From Bacillota bacterium (GTDB lineage: Bacteria; Bacillota; Clostridia; Christensenellales; CAG-138): a DNA stretch of 50,937 bases. Shown piece by piece: positions 8,219-17,111 of this stretch. The stretch's first letter is position 1. Every line of letters starts with the position of its first letter. Both the position numbers and the translations under genes were made by a program. The stretch lies in the NCBI GenBank assembly GCA_023451115.1, contig JAEXFV010000022.1, forward strand, positions 1 to 50,937, written 5' to 3'. The notes below the pieces were generated by a model. The model made no database searches, was not told the origin of the DNA, and worked only from the letters and a program-made list of their open reading frames with translations.

Positions 8219-10567
8219 ATGGGTATTCGAAAAAGCATACCGAAGGTTGACGCCGTCCCTAAGGTGACAGGTTCGGCAAAATATGTTGAAGATATGATTC
8301 CGCACAATGCGCTTTATGCGAAGGTGTTGCACAGCACGATCGCCAGCGGGATGGTCAAGCACATGGATTGCGAAGAAGCCGCCGCCATGCCGGGGGTGGA
8401 AGCGGTCGTGACCTGTTTTGACGTTCCCGCAACGCCATACGCAACAGACGGGCACCCGCTCGTGCTCGATCCGCTGCACAACGGCGTAGCCGACAGATAC
8501 ATTCTGAGCAGGCGTGTCCGCTTCTACGGGGATGAGATAGCGTGCGTCGTGGCAAAGGATGCCTTAACCGCACAGAAGGCGATAGAGCGGATCAAGGTGG
8601 AATATGAACCGTTTACGCCTGTATTCACGTCGGAGGCTGCTGTAAACGGCGCAACGCCGGTCAATCCGGATTTCCCGAATAACGAACTTGCGCGGCTCGA
8701 CTTTCACATCGACGACGACGGCGTAAAGTGGGAAGCAGGTGATTTCTCCGCGGACGATACTCTCGCGGGCTGTGAAGATATGCAAAATCACCGTTTCCAT
8801 GTACCGTCCGTCCATGCGGCGCATATAGAACCCAATTCCTGTATCGCCTACATGGAGGGCGATAAGATGGTCATCATCACATGTAATCAGAATCCGTTTA
8901 CCACCAGGCGTCATATCGCGGCGGCGCTTGAACTGCCCGTGGGCAAGGTAAAACTCATAAAGCCTTATATGGGCGGCGGCTTTGGCAACAAACAGGACAC
9001 ACTCTATGAACCCATCGCGGCATTTATGAGTAGAAAACTAGGCGGGCGCCCCGTTGCGCTGATCATGACGCGCGAGGAATGTTTCGTGAACAGCCGTACA
9101 CGTCACAGTATGGATATACTGACTGCGCTCGCGGTGGACGAGAGCGGCAAAATACGCAAGCGCGCCATTCGCATCAATTCCAACGGCGGCGCATATGCGG
9201 CCCATGGCCATGCGGTAGCCGCCTACGCGGTGACAAACTATTTTCAAACCTATTCCGCGGATGTGCTGCAGATCGGACGGTCCTCTACCGCCTACACCAA
9301 CCTCCCTTCCGCTGCCGCCATGAGAGGGTATGGCATACCGCAGCTCGCGTTTGCCATGGAAAGTCAAATGGATGATATAGCATATGCGCGAGGATGGGAT
9401 CCCATCGTGTTTCGCCGCAAGAATATGATGCGGAACGGTTTTCTGGACCCCTTTGACAAATTCCATGTGGAAAGCTGCGGTCTGGACGAATGTATAGAAC
9501 GCGGCGCCGAATATATGGACTGGGAAAACCGACGCAAGGAGTATGCCGCGTTCAATAAGATCTCGCGTGACGTTAAAAAAGGGCTTGGCATGGCCATATT
9601 TTCCTATAAGACCGGTGTATATCCACTGCAAATCGAAAACGGTTCATGCCGCATTGTGCTGCATGAGGACGGTAGCGCGCTCATTCAAACAGGGGCGACC
9701 GATCTCGGGCAGGGTTCCGATACGGTTTTTGCGCAGATCGCCTCGGAGATCCTTACGATACCTGAAACAAAGCTTACGATTGCCTCCATGCAGGACACCG
9801 ACCTCACGCCCTATGACGCCGGCGCTTACGCCTCCCGCGAGTCCTATGTTTCTGGCGGCGCGGTCAAAAAAACGGCGCTCATATTAAAGGATAAGATACT
9901 TGGAAGCGCGGCGGCCATGCTTGGGTGCGGCGTAGATGATTTGGAACTGGCAGACGAGCACATCGTTGATAAGAAGCAAGGTAAGCGGCCGCTGTGTTCC
10001 ATAGCGGATACGGCCGTATACACGCTGTTCTTGAACGATCAAAAAACGCAGACCGAGCAGCTCTGCGCAGAATCGACATACACCTGCTTTAACAATACGT
10101 TTGCCTTTGGCGCAAGTTTCGCCGACATTGAGGTAGACGTTCCTCTGGGGCAGATCAAGGTCAAACGGATATGCTCTGTTCACGACAGCGGCACAATTCT
10201 CAACCCGCAGCTTGCAAAGGGGCAGATCTGCGGCGGCATCGCCATGGGAACAGGCTATGCGCTCTTCGAGCAGCTTTTATACGATGAAAAGGGGCGTATG
10301 CGCAACAGCAACTACCTTGATTACAAGATACCGACCAGCATGGATATGCCGGAGATGGTGGTCGATTTTGTGGAGACCTACGAACCGTCCGGCCCATTCG
10401 GCAACAAGGCGCTGGGCGAGCCGCCGCTCATACCGCAGGCGCCGGCGATCCGAAACGCGCTTCTGCACGCCACGGGCGTTTCGGTGTATAAACTGCCCAT
10501 GTCGCCACAAAACCTCGTTCACGCATTTATACATGCGGGTTTGATCCCGAAAGAAACGGAGGAGTGA
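8219..10567 (+). CDS. xanthine dehydrogenase family, molybdopterin-binding subunit
   Basis: The 782-residue protein starts at ATG 8219 after GGAGG (8209-8213). Longer in-frame starts upstream overlap the lipoprotein gene and lack family sequence. It opens with the a/b-hammerhead region (PKVDAVPKVTGSAKYVED). It continues with the cofactor-binding motifs GGGFGNKQD, AAAMRGYGIPQ and TGATDLGQGSDT. The C-terminal ALGEPPLIP contains the conserved active-site Glu. These enzymes hydroxylate purines such as hypoxanthine and xanthine using a Mo-pyranopterin centre. The next two genes supply the FAD and Fe-S subunits. The exact substrate cannot be read from sequence alone. Confidence 0.92.
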   Translation: MGIRKSIPKVDAVPKVTGSAKYVEDMIPHNALYAKVLHSTIASGMVKHMDCEEAAAMPGVEAVVTCFDVPATPYATDGHPLVLDPLHNGVADRYILSRRVRFYGDEIACVVAKDALTAQKAIERIKVEYEPFTPVFTSEAAVNGATPVNPDFPNNELARLDFHIDDDGVKWEAGDFSADDTLAGCEDMQNHRFHVPSVHAAHIEPNSCIAYMEGDKMVIITCNQNPFTTRRHIAAALELPVGKVKLIKPYMGGGFGNKQDTLYEPIAAFMSRKLGGRPVALIMTREECFVNSRTRHSMDILTALAVDESGKIRKRAIRINSNGGAYAAHGHAVAAYAVTNYFQTYSADVLQIGRSSTAYTNLPSAAAMRGYGIPQLAFAMESQMDDIAYARGWDPIVFRRKNMMRNGFLDPFDKFHVESCGLDECIERGAEYMDWENRRKEYAAFNKISRDVKKGLGMAIFSYKTGVYPLQIENGSCRIVLHEDGSALIQTGATDLGQGSDTVFAQIASEILTIPETKLTIASMQDTDLTPYDAGAYASRESYVSGGAVKKTALILKDKILGSAAAMLGCGVDDLELADEHIVDKKQGKRPLCSIADTAVYTLFLNDQKTQTEQLCAESTYTCFNNTFAFGASFADIEVDVPLGQIKVKRICSVHDSGTILNPQLAKGQICGGIAMGTGYALFEQLLYDEKGRMRNSNYLDYKIPTSMDMPEMVVDFVETYEPSGPFGNKALGEPPLIPQAPAIRNALLHATGVSVYKLPMSPQNLVHAFIHAGLIPKETEE

Positions 10568-10570
10568 GTC

Positions 10571-11461
10571 ATGTATGACGTGAAAACCCTGTATAAGGCC
10601 GCGAGCGTTCAGGACGCGCTTTCCCATCTTCAGGACCAGCCGGAGGCTTTGGTGGTCAACGGCGGCACGGACGTCATGATCCGCCTGAGGGAACGAAAGC
10701 TCAAAGAAGCGAGCCTTATTTCCATCATGGGGATCGATGGCCTCAAAGGTATTGCGCTCGGCGAAAACGATGATATCATCATAGGGGCTGGCGCCTGCTT
10801 TAACGATATCTGCAAAAGCGATATCATAGGCAAACGCGTTCCGGCGCTTGTCCGGGCCTGCAACCAGGTCGGGAGCCCCCAGATTCGCTATGTTGCCACC
10901 ATTGGCGGCAACATCTGCAACGGGGCTGTGAGCGCGGACAGTGTGCCGGCGCTCTTGGTATATGAGGCGCGACTCATATTGGAATCACTTGCGGGTATAA
11001 GGGCCGTGCCGCTGGAGTCTTTCCACATGGGTCCCGGTAAGGTGGCCTTCGACAGGCAACGTGAGATCCTGACCACCATCGTGATCCCGGCGGAGGCTTA
11101 TAAGGGATATTCTGCTGATTATATCAAATTCGGGCAGCGCAATGCCATGGAGATCGCAACGCTGAGCTGCGCCGCAAGTCTCTGTCTTTCTCCTGATAAA
11201 GCGCATGTGGGGAATATACGCTTAGCGTTCGGCGTTGCGGCGGAAAAGCCGCTGCGCTGTTATAAAACCGAAGCGGCGCTTGCGGGAAGACTGCCGGACG
11301 CGGACTTCTTTGCGCTGTTGAGAAAAACGGCGCTCTCGGAACTCAACCCCAGGGAAAGCTGGCGCGCTTCAAAGGAATTGCGGGTGCAGTTGATCAAGAC
11401 GCTTGCAACAAGGGCTGTTGAAAATGCTTACAGGACTGCGGGAGGAAGATACGATGCTTGA
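10571..11461 (+). CDS. xanthine dehydrogenase family, FAD-binding subunit
   Basis: This 296-residue protein belongs to the CoxM/XdhB family. The FAD-binding motifs are NGGTDVMIR (30-38) and ATIGGNICNG (109-118), followed by a CO-dehydrogenase flavoprotein C-terminal domain. It carries electrons from the [2Fe-2S] subunit to NAD or another acceptor. It starts 3 bases after the large subunit and overlaps the [2Fe-2S] subunit by 8 bases, so the three are made together. Confidence 0.92.
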   Translation: MYDVKTLYKAASVQDALSHLQDQPEALVVNGGTDVMIRLRERKLKEASLISIMGIDGLKGIALGENDDIIIGAGACFNDICKSDIIGKRVPALVRACNQVGSPQIRYVATIGGNICNGAVSADSVPALLVYEARLILESLAGIRAVPLESFHMGPGKVAFDRQREILTTIVIPAEAYKGYSADYIKFGQRNAMEIATLSCAASLCLSPDKAHVGNIRLAFGVAAEKPLRCYKTEAALAGRLPDADFFALLRKTALSELNPRESWRASKELRVQLIKTLATRAVENAYRTAGGRYDA

Positions 11462-11927
11462 AGCTGTAACCATGAGGGTAAACGGACAGAGCGTTGAAGT
11501 GGCCGTCGAGCCGGGAGAGAGCTTAACGGATACGCTTAGAAACAGACTGGGGCTCACGAGTGTAAAGAAGGGCTGTGAAGCAGGCGAGTGCGGCGCCTGC
11601 ACGGTTTTGATGGATGGAAAGGCTGTAAACAGTTGCATCTATCTGAGCATTTGCGCCGCGGGCCGGGACATTATTACGGTCGAAGGTATACGCGGCGGGA
11701 ATGGGCTTCTGCATCCGGTGCAGCAGGCTTTTGTAGATGAAGCGGCGGTGCAGTGCGGCTTTTGCACACCCGGTTTTATACTCACGGGCGTGGAACTTGT
11801 AAACAGCGGAAAAACCTATACGCGGGACGAGCTCAAAGAACTGATCTCGGGGCATCTATGTCGCTGCACCGGTTATGAAAACATATTGAATGCGTTGGAG
11901 AAGGTAGTAGGTAAAAAAGATGAATGA
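11454..11927 (+). CDS. xanthine dehydrogenase family, [2Fe-2S] subunit
   Basis: This 157-residue protein starts at ATG 11454 after GGGAGGAAG. A plant-type [2Fe-2S] cluster is bound by Cys41, 46, 49 and 61 (GCEAGECGACT). A second cluster is bound by Cys101, 104, 136 and 138 (CGFCTPGF and CRCTGY). This is the usual small subunit of bacterial molybdenum hydroxylases, passing electrons from molybdenum to FAD. All eight cysteines are present. The gene overlaps both neighbours. Confidence 0.93.
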   Translation: MLEAVTMRVNGQSVEVAVEPGESLTDTLRNRLGLTSVKKGCEAGECGACTVLMDGKAVNSCIYLSICAAGRDIITVEGIRGGNGLLHPVQQAFVDEAAVQCGFCTPGFILTGVELVNSGKTYTRDELKELISGHLCRCTGYENILNALEKVVGKKDE

Positions 11928-12402
11928 ACATACCGAATATTTGAAAGCCGCGAACCAGGCCGCCATAGCGGCAATGAAAAACGGCAATACGCCCTTTGGC
12001 GCGGTGCTCGTGGACGAAAACGGCAAAATTATTATGACGCAGGGCAATGCCGAGAAGGATGAAAACGACGCGACCGCCCATGCGGAGCGTATGCTGGCGA
12101 CCAGAGCATCCAAGACATTCTCAAAGGAATATCTTTGGAAATGCACACTCTATTCTACTTTTGAGCCTTGCCCAATGTGTACAGGTGCAATATACTGGGC
12201 TAATATAGGACGAATCGTATTCGGGCTGACCGAGTTCCGCCTGTTGGAGCTCACGGGCAGCGATGATAAGAACCCGACCTTCAGCATGGGCGCGCAAAAG
12301 GTGATCGACTCCGGTCAAAAGCCCATCGCGATCTTCGGCCCCGCGGGCGCGGGTATGGAAGAAGAACTTGTGGCCCCGCATCGCGGATTTTGGTCAAAAT
12401 GA
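11920..12402 (+). CDS. guanine-deaminase-like nucleoside/base deaminase
   Basis: This is a 160-residue cytidine-deaminase-fold enzyme. Zinc ligands and catalytic Glu are visible as HAE (54-56) and PCPMC (83-87). The C-terminal SMGAQKVIDSG and EEELVAPHRGFW resemble the small GuaD type of Bacillus rather than tRNA deaminase TadA. Guanine deaminase turns guanine into xanthine, the substrate of the enzyme encoded just before it. The start overlaps the Fe-S subunit by 8 bases, which supports that role. Another purine or pterin base as substrate cannot be excluded. Confidence 0.8.
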   Translation: MNEHTEYLKAANQAAIAAMKNGNTPFGAVLVDENGKIIMTQGNAEKDENDATAHAERMLATRASKTFSKEYLWKCTLYSTFEPCPMCTGAIYWANIGRIVFGLTEFRLLELTGSDDKNPTFSMGAQKVIDSGQKPIAIFGPAGAGMEEELVAPHRGFWSK

Positions 12403-12417
12403 AAGGAACGAAAACCC

Positions 12418-14181
12418 ATGCGAAACTTTGAGGAAATTAAAGATACGTTGGAAGCCGGACTGGGGATCCATGACTGTGATCTCAAGCTTGCAAACGTTCG
12501 GCTCGTAAACGTTTTTTCAGGTGAGATATACCTGACGGATATTTATATCAAAGGGCAGCGCATTGTCTCCATCGAACCGGGCATATCGCTTAAAGCGCGC
12601 GAGGTCATGGACTGTGAGGACCATTTTGCCCTTCCGGGCTTTATTGATACGCATATGCATTTTGAATCCACCATGCTCTCCCCCGAGGCGCTCGCGGCCG
12701 TGGTCACGCCCAAGGGTACGACTACGCTTTGCGCCGATATGATGGAAATCGCAAATGTGACGGGCGAAGCGGGGCTTAAGGCCATGCTCAACGCCATAGA
12801 CCGCCTGCCGTACCGTATGCTCATCGAGGTCTCCTCCCGTGTGCCGACCGCGCCGGGGCTTGAGACAACGGGCGCGGTCTTGGGTGCGGAGGAAGTCGCG
12901 CAAATTCTCGGATGGGAAAACAGCGTAAGCCTGGGCGAACTGGATCCGAGCAAGATTCTCTTTCTAAAGGATGAATATATAAAAAAGGTCGCCGACACGC
13001 TCCAAAAGCGCAAGATCATAAATGGTCATGCCATCGGCAGACTGGGGCAGGAGCTTAACGTATATGCAAGCAGCGGCATTTCGGATGACCATGAATGTGT
13101 CAATGTAGAAGAAATGATAGCCAGACTACGCCTTGGCATGAAGGTCCTCATTCGCGAGGGCAGCACAGAGCGAAATGTGGACGCACTCATCAAGGGCGTG
13201 CTTATGCACGGGCTGGGTACGGAAAATCTTTGCTTCTGTACAGACGATAAGCACGCCACCGAGATCGAGCGGGAAGGGCATATCAATTACAACGTGAACC
13301 GGGCGATCAAGCTTGGCCTGCCACCGATGCAGGCTATACAGCTCGCCACGATAAACGCCGCAAAGCATCTTCGCATGGAGGATGAGATAGGCTCCATCAC
13401 GCCGGGGCGGCTTGCGGATATCATTCTCTGTCGCGATATTCATCTGATCGAACCCGAGATCGTTCTGTTTGCGGGTAAGCCTGTGGCAAAAAATGGGAAA
13501 CTCATCAACGAATGTGAACAGGGTCTATACCCCGCGTGGATCAAGGATACGGTAAAGCTCCTCAAGCCTGTGACTTCTGGATCCTTTGCGGTGAAGGCCA
13601 CCGCCGGGCGGGCCCATGTTACGGTAAACACGATTGCGCTTATCGATGAGCAGATCATCAACCGACGCATTGTGACAACGCTGCCTGTACGGGAAGGAAA
13701 TATCTGCCCGGATGTGGGGCAGGACGTTCTAAAGCTTGCCGTGGTAGAACGGTATGGCAAAAACGGCAATGTCGGAATTGGATTTGTGCAGGGCTTTAAG
13801 ATGGAAAAAGGCGCCATGGCCTATTCGATGAGCCATGATCACCATAATATCGTGGTGGTGGGCACAAATGATGCAGACATGGCCACTGCGGTCAACGAAG
13901 TGGTTCGTCTGCACGGCGGGCTGGTATGCGTATGCGACGGCGAGGTACTTGCTGGAATGGAACTGCCCATTGGCGGCCTGATGAGTGAAGAGGACGCTGA
14001 TTCGGTCATGCGGCGGCTTGAAAAGATGAATACGGCGTCAAGGCGTCTCGGTTGTAAACTCCCTGCTCCTTTTATGACGTTGAGCTTTATTTCCTTGCCG
14101 ACCGTCCCGGAGCTTGGTCTCACCGATATGGGGCTTATAGACGTGTTGAAGCATGAAATCATTCAGCTTTGCGCGGAATAG
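12418..14181 (+). CDS. ade: adenine deaminase
   Basis: The 587-residue length fits AdeC-type adenine deaminase, which turns adenine into hypoxanthine and ammonia. It belongs to the amidohydrolase superfamily. The metal motif is PGFIDTHMHFEST (73-85), followed by family stretches such as KGTTTLCADMMEIANV, NGHAIGRLGQELNVYASSGISDDHE, CTDDKH and SMSHDHHNIVVVG. It is the last gene of the purine cluster, after AAAGGAACG, and feeds hypoxanthine to the molybdenum hydroxylase. No clear terminator was seen in 14182-14255. Confidence 0.95.
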   Translation: MRNFEEIKDTLEAGLGIHDCDLKLANVRLVNVFSGEIYLTDIYIKGQRIVSIEPGISLKAREVMDCEDHFALPGFIDTHMHFESTMLSPEALAAVVTPKGTTTLCADMMEIANVTGEAGLKAMLNAIDRLPYRMLIEVSSRVPTAPGLETTGAVLGAEEVAQILGWENSVSLGELDPSKILFLKDEYIKKVADTLQKRKIINGHAIGRLGQELNVYASSGISDDHECVNVEEMIARLRLGMKVLIREGSTERNVDALIKGVLMHGLGTENLCFCTDDKHATEIEREGHINYNVNRAIKLGLPPMQAIQLATINAAKHLRMEDEIGSITPGRLADIILCRDIHLIEPEIVLFAGKPVAKNGKLINECEQGLYPAWIKDTVKLLKPVTSGSFAVKATAGRAHVTVNTIALIDEQIINRRIVTTLPVREGNICPDVGQDVLKLAVVERYGKNGNVGIGFVQGFKMEKGAMAYSMSHDHHNIVVVGTNDADMATAVNEVVRLHGGLVCVCDGEVLAGMELPIGGLMSEEDADSVMRRLEKMNTASRRLGCKLPAPFMTLSFISLPTVPELGLTDMGLIDVLKHEIIQLCAE

Positions 14182-14255
14182 GCAAAGCCGAAGCATTTTG
14201 GCAGATTTTTCCCGTAGTTGAGTATGGCTCCTGCATAAGATTGCTTTAGGGTGAA

Positions 14256-14702
14256 TCACAAATTCTGATGTTGTATAAAAAAAGTTGACAACCAATCCTC
14301 AAGCAGAAAGAATAGAAAAAAGCAAAAATGGGAGGACCGGGGAATGTCAACAAAGGAAGCAGTGGTTTTGACGTACCTGGTAGCAATACCACGCCAGCGT
14401 TTGAGATGGAGAAACGTGTTTTCCACCAAGTGACGCAGTTTGTACAGGTAAGAATCATACTCTCGCTGCACTACGCGGTTCTTTTTTGGAGGAAGCACCG
14501 GCAGGATCCCTTTTCTCAATGCATATTCCATGATCGTATTGGTATCATATCCCCGGTCGGCCAGCAAATGTTCTGCACAAATCCCATCTATCAGGGCAAT
14601 CGCTTCTTTACAATCAGCTCTGGTACCCGCCGTAACAAGAACTCTGACTGGCATACCATTCGCATCCACGGCCAAATGTATTTTGGTGTTGAGCCCCCTT
14701 TT
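14256..14702 (-). CDS. IS5-family transposase, second frame (ORFB)
   Basis: After the slip at AAAAGGGGG the frame reads LNTKIHLAVDANGMPVR, then the second catalytic Asp (LLADRGYD) and the Glu region (LVENTFLHLKRWRGIATRY). It has no good start of its own, which fits expression as a fusion with the first frame. The last 30 or so residues are hydrophobic and unlike the usual C-terminus, so a late frameshift or truncation is likely. Confidence 0.75.
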   Translation of the reverse strand, partial: KRGLNTKIHLAVDANGMPVRVLVTAGTRADCKEAIALIDGICAEHLLADRGYDTNTIMEYALRKGILPVLPPKKNRVVQREYDSYLYKLRHLVENTFLHLKRWRGIATRYVKTTASFVDIPRSSHFCFFLFFLLEDWLSTFFIQHQNL

Positions 14703-15064
14703 GTACGTTCCATATCCTGATTTCCTCCCACCGCACCTGCGGCATGGGGGTGTACCTTACAATGGGATGCATTAATCATGAGCCACTCAAAATCGGGCTC
14801 AACAACCAGGGTTTCCAGTATCTTCTCCCAAACGCCCTGGTTTCGCCAACGACGGAACCGCTGATAGACAGAGTTCCAGTTCCCGTACTGGGGTGGAAGA
14901 TCCCGCCAGGGAGCGCCTGTGCGCAAGACCCAGAACACGCCATTGAGAAAACGCCGGTTATCCTCTGCAATGCCGCCCCACTGTCCGCGCTGTCCGGGCA
15001 AAAGCGGCTCAAGGACTGCCCACATTCTGTCGTTTAGATCGTGTCGGTTCTGTTGCTTTTCCAT
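14591..15064 (-). CDS. IS5-family transposase, first frame (ORFA)
   Basis: The 157-residue frame begins MEKQQNRHDLNDRMWAVLEPL and contains the DUF4096-type N-terminal domain (FLNGVFWVLRTGAPWRDLPP, GNWNSVYQRFRRW). It ends with the first half of the catalytic core (HPHAAGAVGGNQDMERTKGG). The position of the first catalytic Asp reads LMINASHCKVH, with Asn (AAT) where the family has Asp (GAT). This predicts an inactive enzyme. At 14694-14702 the minus strand reads AAAAGGGGG, a slippery stretch where ribosomes could shift to the second frame. Confidence 0.8.
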   Translation of the reverse strand: MEKQQNRHDLNDRMWAVLEPLLPGQRGQWGGIAEDNRRFLNGVFWVLRTGAPWRDLPPQYGNWNSVYQRFRRWRNQGVWEKILETLVVEPDFEWLMINASHCKVHPHAAGAVGGNQDMERTKGGSTPKYIWPWMRMVCQSEFLLRRVPELIVKKRLP

Positions 15065-15199
15065 CTGAAGCGCCTCTTGTTCTTGATGTTTCTATTATAA
15101 TACATCCACTCATGTCAACACTATCTATGATAGACAAATCTAACGGAAATTAATTTTTATCCATGCACAAAGCATCAACCGCTCGTGGCATAACCTCAA

Positions 15200-15234
15200 A
15201 TAAAGTGGGAAAAGGTGATTGTGCCCCTTTTCCC
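15200..15234 (-). terminator. possible terminator after the mod operon
   Basis: GGGAAAAGG (15207-15215) pairs with CCTTTTCCC (15226-15234), a nine-pair stem. In the minus direction ACTTTATTT follows, a weak T-tract. It lies about 105 bases after the modC stop. The rest of 15065-15339 shows no gene. Confidence 0.4.
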
Positions 15235-15339
15235 GTTACGACAATAACTGTCATGAATAGCCACTTCAGGTTGTCATATAACTTTTTTAAAGATTTCCTA
15301 TACGTCCCCCCTATAGAGCCCAAGGCACCCCAACCTCAA

Positions 15340-16380
15340 TCAATATAGCAGCAAAACATCTTTCGCAGCAACGCCAAGCCTACATTCAGGCTGCATCGGG
15401 CATTGTGCTTTGGGAAGCCTCCACCATAATTCCGGTGCATCAGGCTGCTGATTGCCATAACGAAACGGAATTGTCAATTCAAAAGGCTCTTCAATGGCCT
15501 GGCTCAGCTGCACGGAAAACCGGTTTTCCATGATTTGGCTACCAAACGAATGGGCACGGATGCCAACAGCGCGAAGGCCCTCCCCTATGGGCATGGCGGC
15601 CGTCAATGTGACGCCCCAGTCCGGAACTTCCACCTGAAATTCCCCTGTTTTGAATGCAGGCGCAATATTTTTGCACCCTGTCATTACCGCTGCCGCAATG
15701 CTGCCCGGATTGGCAAAAAGCTGTTTGGTCTCTTGAAGCGTTATCGCGCTACCCCGATCCACCAATGCAATCCGCTGGCAAATGCGATAGGCCTCGTCCC
15801 GATTATGGGTTACCAGCAAGGAAATGCCCCCATACTGTGCCAGCATGCCTTTCATCTCAACTTGCAGCTTTTCCCGCAAATGGTTATCCAGCGCGGAAAA
15901 AGGCTCGTCCAACATCAGCACTTGTGGCCGGCTTACTAAAATCCTTGCCAGCGCGGTGCGCTGCTGCTGGCCACCAGAAAGCTGGGCTGGTTTATGCTGT
16001 TCCAGCTTTTCCAGCCCCATGCGCCGGAGGATCTGCGCAAGCGCCGCTTCCCTAGTCTGGCGGCTCTTCTCCCAACGCAAGCCGCATAGAATGTTTTGCC
16101 GCACCGTCATGTTGGGGAACAGCGCATAGTTTTGGAACAGATACCCCACTTTGCGGCTTTGGGGCGGCAGATCGATTTTGCGCTTGCTATCAAACAGCGT
16201 TCTCCCATCAAGGGAAATATGGCCGCTATCCGGCTTTACAATCCCTGCAATGCACTGAAGCGTCATGCTTTTTCCACAGCCGGAAGCGCCTAATAACCCC
16301 AGCGTTCCATTTTCCGCTTCAAAGGCCATATCCAGTTGAAAAGCGCCGAAATCTTTTTTTATGTCAACGATCAGGCTCAT
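15340..16380 (-). CDS. modC: molybdate ABC transporter ATP-binding protein
   Basis: The 346-residue ATPase has Walker A GASGCGKS, signature LSGGQQQR, Walker B VLMLDEPFSALD and the H-loop LLVTHNRDEA. A C-terminal region of about 115 residues is probably a TOBE/MOP-like regulatory domain. It follows modA and modB in one operon with cofactor synthesis genes, which fixes molybdate or tungstate as the cargo. Its start overlaps the end of modB by 17 bases. Confidence 0.88.
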   Translation of the reverse strand: MSLIVDIKKDFGAFQLDMAFEAENGTLGLLGASGCGKSMTLQCIAGIVKPDSGHISLDGRTLFDSKRKIDLPPQSRKVGYLFQNYALFPNMTVRQNILCGLRWEKSRQTREAALAQILRRMGLEKLEQHKPAQLSGGQQQRTALARILVSRPQVLMLDEPFSALDNHLREKLQVEMKGMLAQYGGISLLVTHNRDEAYRICQRIALVDRGSAITLQETKQLFANPGSIAAAVMTGCKNIAPAFKTGEFQVEVPDWGVTLTAAMPIGEGLRAVGIRAHSFGSQIMENRFSVQLSQAIEEPFELTIPFRYGNQQPDAPELWWRLPKAQCPMQPECRLGVAAKDVLLLY

Positions 16381-17044
16381 TGGGTATCACCTTCTTATTT
16401 TTACGTTCCAGCAGATTGACCACTAACAGCACCACCGCGGAAATTGCCAAATTCACCATAACCCAGAAAAACGCTCCCGTTTCATCGTTGGTTCGCCAAA
16501 GTTGATATACGGTTGTGGATATGGTGGCGGTTTTTCCCGGCGTATAGCCAATCAGCATACTGGTGGCCCCATATTCCCCCAATGCACGGGCAAAGGCCAG
16601 CACCGTACCAGCCAAAATACCCTGGCGGCAATATGGCATACGAATGTGCCAAAAAATATAACCATTGGAAAGGCCAAGGGTCTGGCCTGAATAGGAAAGG
16701 GTATCATCAAAGCTTTCAAACGCGCCTCGGGCGGTGCGGTACATCAACGGGAACGCCACCACCGATGCAGCCAAAACACCCCCATACCAGGTCATTACAA
16801 AGCGTAAGCCATATTGCGCCAGGAACATACCAACCGGGCGCTTCATCCCAAAGACAAGCAGGATAAAATAGCCGACCACTGTAGGCGGCAGCACCATGGG
16901 CAGGGTAAGGATTACATCCAATACCCCCTTGATTGCCCTGGGCAGCCTGGCCACATAATAAGCGGCAAAGATACCGGTAAAAAAAACGATGACACTGCTG
17001 ATGGCAGCAATGCGTAAAGAATTCAGCAGCGGATACCAATCCAT
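16364..17044 (-). CDS. modB: molybdate ABC transporter permease
   Basis: The 226-residue membrane protein starts at ATG 17044 (MDWYPLLNSLR) behind GGAGAGGG. An upstream extension has no family sequence. It has about five membrane segments and the inner-membrane EAA-type loop. The molybdate-permease pattern is visible in LPMVLPPTVVGYFILL, ARALGEYGATSMLIGYTPGKT and TISTTVYQ. It forms the channel with ModC and receives molybdate from ModA. Confidence 0.9.
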   Translation of the reverse strand: MDWYPLLNSLRIAAISSVIVFFTGIFAAYYVARLPRAIKGVLDVILTLPMVLPPTVVGYFILLVFGMKRPVGMFLAQYGLRFVMTWYGGVLAASVVAFPLMYRTARGAFESFDDTLSYSGQTLGLSNGYIFWHIRMPYCRQGILAGTVLAFARALGEYGATSMLIGYTPGKTATISTTVYQLWRTNDETGAFFWVMVNLAISAVVLLVVNLLERKNKKVIPNEPDR

Positions 17045-17111
17045 GATCCCTCTCCATTCTAAAAAGCGGGCAGGCATGCTCCCTGCCCGCACACAGCAGC
17101 GCTATTCACCA

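Larger units (their letters stand above)
14256..15064 (-). mobile_element. IS5-family (IS427-like) insertion sequence
   Basis: Two overlapping frames on the minus strand make an IS5-type transposase by -1 frameshifting. The coordinates cover the coding part only. The true ends lie a little outside, and I could not fix them: a short GTTGACA match occurs near both sides (14283-14289 and, inverted, about 15112-15118). The C-terminal tail after TASF departs from the family, which suggests a damaged 3' end. It separates the purine cluster from the molybdenum cofactor operon. Confidence 0.75.
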
